Shown here: positions 60,428 to 64,000 of the stretch, piece after piece
Layout: each line of letters opens with the position of its first letter
Numbering within the stretch: the stretch's first letter is position 1
Origin: Gari tellinella
Lineage: Eukaryota > Mollusca > Bivalvia > Cardiida > Psammobiidae
Assembly (NCBI GenBank): GCA_922989275.2
Contig: OV277867.1
Coordinates: 40,290,070-40,354,069 of the forward strand
Direction: 5' to 3'
DNA length: 64,000 nt
Translations under genes and position numbers: made by a program
The notes under the pieces: generated by a model
Seen by the model: the letters and a program-made list of their open reading frames with translations, nothing else
Told to the model about the DNA's origin: nothing
Database searches by the model: none

Positions 60428-63400
60428 GTAAGTACGCGTAAAAATGCATAAATATCATACTCATATGAATATTTGGGCTTGTGTCACATGACTTTTGAAG
60501 AAATCGTGGCCCGAACGGGACTTGAAGCCAGGTACACTGACTTATCAGCACTCAAATCACGATCAGCCAGTTGAAGGACGCTCGTATCCTCGATTCTCAT
60601 ACATCAGAACCCTCTCATGACTCCAGAAGCCTCACACAAATGCTTGATATAGCTGGTGGTATGTGCTAACGTCATCGTAAAATTTATATATTTTCAAAAA
60701 ACGAATACCAAAATGGATCACGTATGTTTTGGAAGCAAAACTGACCAATTCAAAAACTCCTTTTTTGTCCAAACAGCAGTGGACTGGAACCATCTGGACA
60801 GTGAGATAGTGAGCGCAAAGACACTAGAGGGCTTCAAGGCAGCCCTTCATTTTAAATATTTTGACTAATATTTTATAAGTCGCACACCACCACCCGGTGC
60901 ATTACGCCGTAACTGGCCCTGCACTGTATAGAAGCAGAAGTAAGTACCTTACTTTTTTGATGTCCCTTTTTAAAATGATTTCGAATAACAAATTGTTATG
61001 CCCCCAGAATTGTTTGTGGGTTAGAGGGCCAGATAACGGTAAACATAACAAAAGAATAGAGTTCATTCCATAACAATAGAGTAAGGGGCCGTGGCCCGTT
61101 ATTCAAACAAAAGAAAATAACAAAAGAAAAGGCCCTCTGAACCCACTTCGGTGGCACGTCCGTCCATCTGCCTGTGCCAAAAACCTACACCTAATGGCTA
61201 TAACTCTTGCATTTTTGCATCTGGGCTTTTTATACTTGGCATGTGTCTTCCTTGTATCAAGACCTTTCTAACCAAACAAACCTTTTTGACCTTGTGTTGT
61301 GACCTTGACATTTGACCTACTTTTGTAAAAATCTTTAACCTTTCCAACCATACCAATGTCTTTGACCATGTGACCTTGATCTTCACCTTTGACCTATTTA
61401 ATTACACTGTAACCGAAAACCTTAACCGTGCACATTCAAACCTCTGTCTATAATTTCAGTCGGTCGTATTCGCAAGATACGAAAGACAACTCCTATTAAT
61501 CTGTATCGAACTCGGCCAAATTACTCCCCTTCGTTATAGACAATAAGAAGAGATACAGATTGTCTTTTGGTAAATATTAATTTGAATTTTTACCAAGAAA
61601 CCGACTATTTTCTTACAAAGTTCATTTAATTTCTTTGCTTTTCATATATGGTATATATGGTAAACACATGATTTTTGATGGTAAACAATTACATTTTTGA
61701 AACCGAAAGTAAACGATATGCTCGGCGTCCGCCTTTTAAAGCGAATACATCGTTTTGCCAACACTATAAGATACACACTTACCACGATATAAGATTTAGT
61801 ATCATTTAAAATGATTTTAAGAGTTAAGAAACAAGATATATGCAGCCTAGTATCATGGGAAATGTTTTAAATTGATGTGAGCGGCTACACATTGAAATGA
61901 ATGATAGTGTGGCAAAGCGCAGGCGCTCACACTGACTTTCGCTGTGTTGAAATATCGCAAGTGCGTATATAGCGAAAGTGTGTAAGTGCCGTGGCTATAT
62001 ATATAACTCTTGCTTTTTTTAACTTAGGCCTTTTATACTTGGCTTGTGTCCTCCTTGTGTCAAGACCTCTCCATCTATACAAAACCTTTTTGACCTCTTG
62101 ACCTTGACATTTGACCTACTTTTGTAAAGATTTTTAAATGGCTATAACATTTGCACCAGTAGGCCCAGGGCTTTCATATTTTGTATGTATATTTCTTGTG
62201 TCAAGACCTTTTCAACCTTCCAACGTCTATGATCATGTGACCTTTGACCTTTTTAATCAAACTTTAACCAAGAGGCTTAACATTTGCTATAACTTTTTCA
62301 TTTTTGAACGTATGCATTTTATTCTTAATTGGCATGTGTCTTCCTTGTGTCAAGACTTTTCCAACCATACAAACCTTTGTTACCGTGACCTTGAAATTTG
62401 ACCTACTTTTGGAAAAATCTTTAAATGACTTTAACAATTGCACCAGTAGGCCCAGGGCTTTCATAGTTTGTCTGTACCTTGCATGTGTCAAGACCTTTCT
62501 GACCATGCCAACATTTTTGCCCTTGTGACCTTGACCTTTGAACTACTTTTGTTTAAATCTTTATATGCCTATAACATTTGAACCAGTAGGCCTAGAGCTG
62601 CCATACTTTGTATGTACATTGTATCTTTTTTGTGTTAAGACTTCTCCAACCATGCCAATGTTTCATTTACCATGCGACCTTGACTTTTGACCTACTTTTG
62701 CAAAAAAGCATTACATTACAGAACATGATGCTGGCTGCAGGAGCATTTGTGTTTCACAAACACATTGCTTTTCATCTGATCTTCACCAAACTTTCTGAAA
62801 ATGTTTATGGACATAAAATGGAGACCAAGTTCGATAACCAGTTGTATCAACTCATGCTAGGCCCTTTGGAGTTATGGCCCTTGAATTCCTCAAAATGGTG
62901 CTTTTATGGCGCCCCACGACAGTTTCCGCACCCTTACTCGTACAGTTTACATTTGATAGTCTGGATTCCCCTCCTTGTACCATCGGAGGCATTTGTGTAA
63001 CTGCCCAGGGACATGCTTTTGTTCAATATAACTCTAAATGTTTATTATATGTAGCAAGTGTCTGGAAATTTACCTTTCACATTTGATATAGATTTGACCT
63101 GTCATTGTGTACAAGCCCTTTTATTATGACGTCAAGGTTCTAATGTCATGGGAATTCGCGACGCTGCATTTAAATTGGTTATCTGTATGACCGTTTTCGC
63201 TTAGGGTTCTGATGATACTGAAACAGAGGATATATAGCAGAAGCAGAATATGGCAGAAGAAGCCTTCCGAGTCAACGATCAGGGACCTATTGATTTTCCA
63301 CCAAGTACCTGTCCCCTACCACACTCAAATCCGCAACGCTACTCCCACTTTTCCCCCTGAGATTAGCCTCAAATCTCAAGAGGATCCAGAGCACGTACAT

Positions 63401-64000
63401 GGTCCAGTTAATGAAACATTGGGCGCCAGCTGTAACAGGTCTGGTGCAAACATCATGGCCTGGCCAGGACTCGAACCCCCGGTAGCAAAGCTTACTTACT
63501 GTGCCAGCACTCTAACCAGTTACCACTGAGCCACATGATCCTGGACAGTCGTTGTTAATTTTCCCCAAAGTATGGTACCTTTCCCCAACCACACTCAATG
63601 CACTTTAAAAAATGAGTTTCTAAAGATCTTTGCAAGCAGAATACCCAACTGTACACAGAACTAATCAACCTGTTGTATATTTATCCGATTTATGTGGCCT
63701 AACCATAACACAAGTTTGACTTTTGAGTTATTCATTACTCTCTTTTCAGACTCCCAAGGTCATCATCACTGCGAGCTCCTAGATTGCTGTCCTGGCAGAA
63801 GCTCTCCAAGTTGCGTGTACAGATACATTCAAAGTTTCAAACAATTAAAGCAAAACCTGGTTCCGATGTTTTTAAACAGTGTTGCAGTACAGCATGCCTG
63901 CTGTCAGGGTTTGGTCTACTGAAATTCAATAAAAGTCACTTTGTCTTAGAATGTAAGGAAACAAAACATCAGAGAACAAGACTTGTGGGTCGTGATGAAA
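60333..64000 (+). CDS. 5' part of an unidentified gene, likely mitochondrial protein (partial)
   Basis: Exon 1 60333-60427 (ATG, 31 codons plus two bases, donor GTAAGT) and exon 2 from 63750 (acceptor CTCTTTTCAG) to the window end; the split codon AC/A gives Thr32 and 83 further codons are open. The first 60 residues are rich in Arg, Lys, Ser and Leu (MSRLLLTKNCMTGGV, then RSSSLRAPRLLSWQKLSKLR), a strong mitochondrial presequence pattern. A hydrophobic stretch CCSTACLLSGFGLLKF follows at about 76-91. The layout loosely recalls the N-terminus of the mitochondrial half-transporter ABCB8, but too little is present to name it. Intron 1 holds a LINE tail, GACCTT repeats and a SINE head. Confidence 0.6.
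60711..60960 (+). mobile_element. LINE 3' fragment (CR1/jockey-like tail)
   Basis: Encodes KTDQFKNSFFVQTAVDWNHL and SAKTLEGFKAALHFKYF, the extreme C-terminus common to many non-LTR reverse transcriptases, then stop at 60868 and a GC-rich 3' UTR with GCACTGTATAGAAGCAGAAG. Different family from the fragment at 34840. Confidence 0.7.
60961..61190. repeat. Unclassified dispersed repeat
   Basis: AACAATAGAGTAAGGGGCCG with CCCGTTATTC and repeated AACAAAAGAAAA words. No coding. Confidence 0.35.
61190..62720. repeat. GACCTTGACCTTTGACCTAC dispersed tandem repeat
   Basis: Phrases TTTGACCTACTTTTGTAAA, GGCTATAACATTTGCACCAG and TGTGTCAAGACCTTTCCAAC recur in fixed order. The landmark GACCTAC/GAACTAC TTTTG occurs at about 61314, 62113, 62400, 62530 and 62690. 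The array is interrupted at about 61440-62000 by unrelated sequence with a small hairpin-rich stretch (about 61905-61990). Frames here are repeat by-products. Confidence 0.75.
62721..63458. other. Intron 1 of the last gene, nothing recognised
   Basis: No exon or RNA. Part of it (from about 63280) may belong to the SINE whose head lies at 63459. Confidence 0.35.
63459..63531 (-). mobile_element. tRNA-like SINE head
   Basis: Minus strand: box A TGGCTCAGTGGT and box B GGGGGTTCGAGTCC about 45 nt apart, as in a tRNA-derived SINE. No stable anticodon arm. Confidence 0.55.
63750..64000 (+). CDS. Exon 2 of the 3'-most gene, runs off the window
   Basis: Pyrimidine-rich acceptor CTCTCTTTTCAG; 251 bp open to the last base. 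A competing frame (63692-63922) starts upstream of the acceptor and stops inside, so it is rejected. Confidence 0.6.

Noticed and set aside
62138..63086. Overlapping frames of 70-130 codons
   Set aside because: They lie in or next to the GACCTT-type repeat, occur on both strands and show no conserved motif.
63692..63922. 76-codon frame overlapping the last exon
   Set aside because: It begins before a strong acceptor and stops within the region where another frame stays open to the window end and matches the phase of exon 1.

Overview
This is a gene-poor, repeat-rich, AT-rich stretch of animal nuclear DNA. Its genes carry spliceosomal GT-AG introns, and most of the space between exons is short inverted-repeat transposons, tandem arrays and retroelement debris. 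The repeat families (for example those starting AGCTCACCTGAGC, and those with CCCCATGGGGC next to CGCTCACCTGAG) and the protein sequences fit a mollusc, most likely a bivalve. That assignment is inference, because no search could be run.

Three protein-coding genes can be reconstructed from splice sites and phase. (1) SDHAF2, + strand, 8503-14440, four exons, 160 aa: the mitochondrial factor that flavinates succinate dehydrogenase. (2) Cathepsin D, - strand, coding 53228 down to 23196, eight shared exons plus two alternative terminal exons (30395-30625 and 23196-23363), predicting proteins of 409 and 388 aa. (3) The start of an unidentified gene, + strand, from 60333 and running off the window end, with a strong mitochondrial-presequence-like N-terminus. 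A weaker orphan exon candidate lies at 59392-59477.

Repeat families named in the entries. TTAA-1: TTAA target, ends CCCATTACCCCATA (variant CCCTTTACC), about 170-270 bp. TTAA-2: ends CTCTTT, about 251 bp. TTAA-3: ends CCCTTAGCC, exactly 206 bp. TTAA-t: ends AGGGACTCGCAACCGG, about 530 bp, carrying a tRNA-like unit. TA-4: ends CAGTAAAACCTCTCTA. TA-5: ends CAGCGCTCCCTCTC. TA-6: ends CAGTGGAGAATCTG, 250 bp. TA-7: ends CAGTCGAACTTCGATATC. hAT-like elements have 6- or 8-bp target duplications. The centre of most of these is one of a few long hairpins. Core A has arms like GCAGGCTGAAAGTAAAGCAG. Core B/C has arms like CAAACAG, a short spacer, then GACCCTGATCAGA or GGATCCAGATCAGA.

Layout: 1-8.5 kb intergenic repeats with a TCGAA-rich palindromic array (3.8-5.0 kb); 8.5-14.4 kb SDHAF2; 14.4-16.3 kb three tandem copies of the SDHAF2 3' end; 16.3-23 kb nested repeats; 23.2-53.2 kb cathepsin D with repeat-filled introns; 53.4-54.4 kb a 959-bp foldback element about 200 bp upstream of the cathepsin D start codon; 54.4-60 kb repeats; 60.3-64 kb start of the third gene. 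The most unusual signal is modular: the same hairpin cores sit inside elements with unrelated ends and target sites, and TTAA elements repeatedly land in TTAA sites inside those cores.
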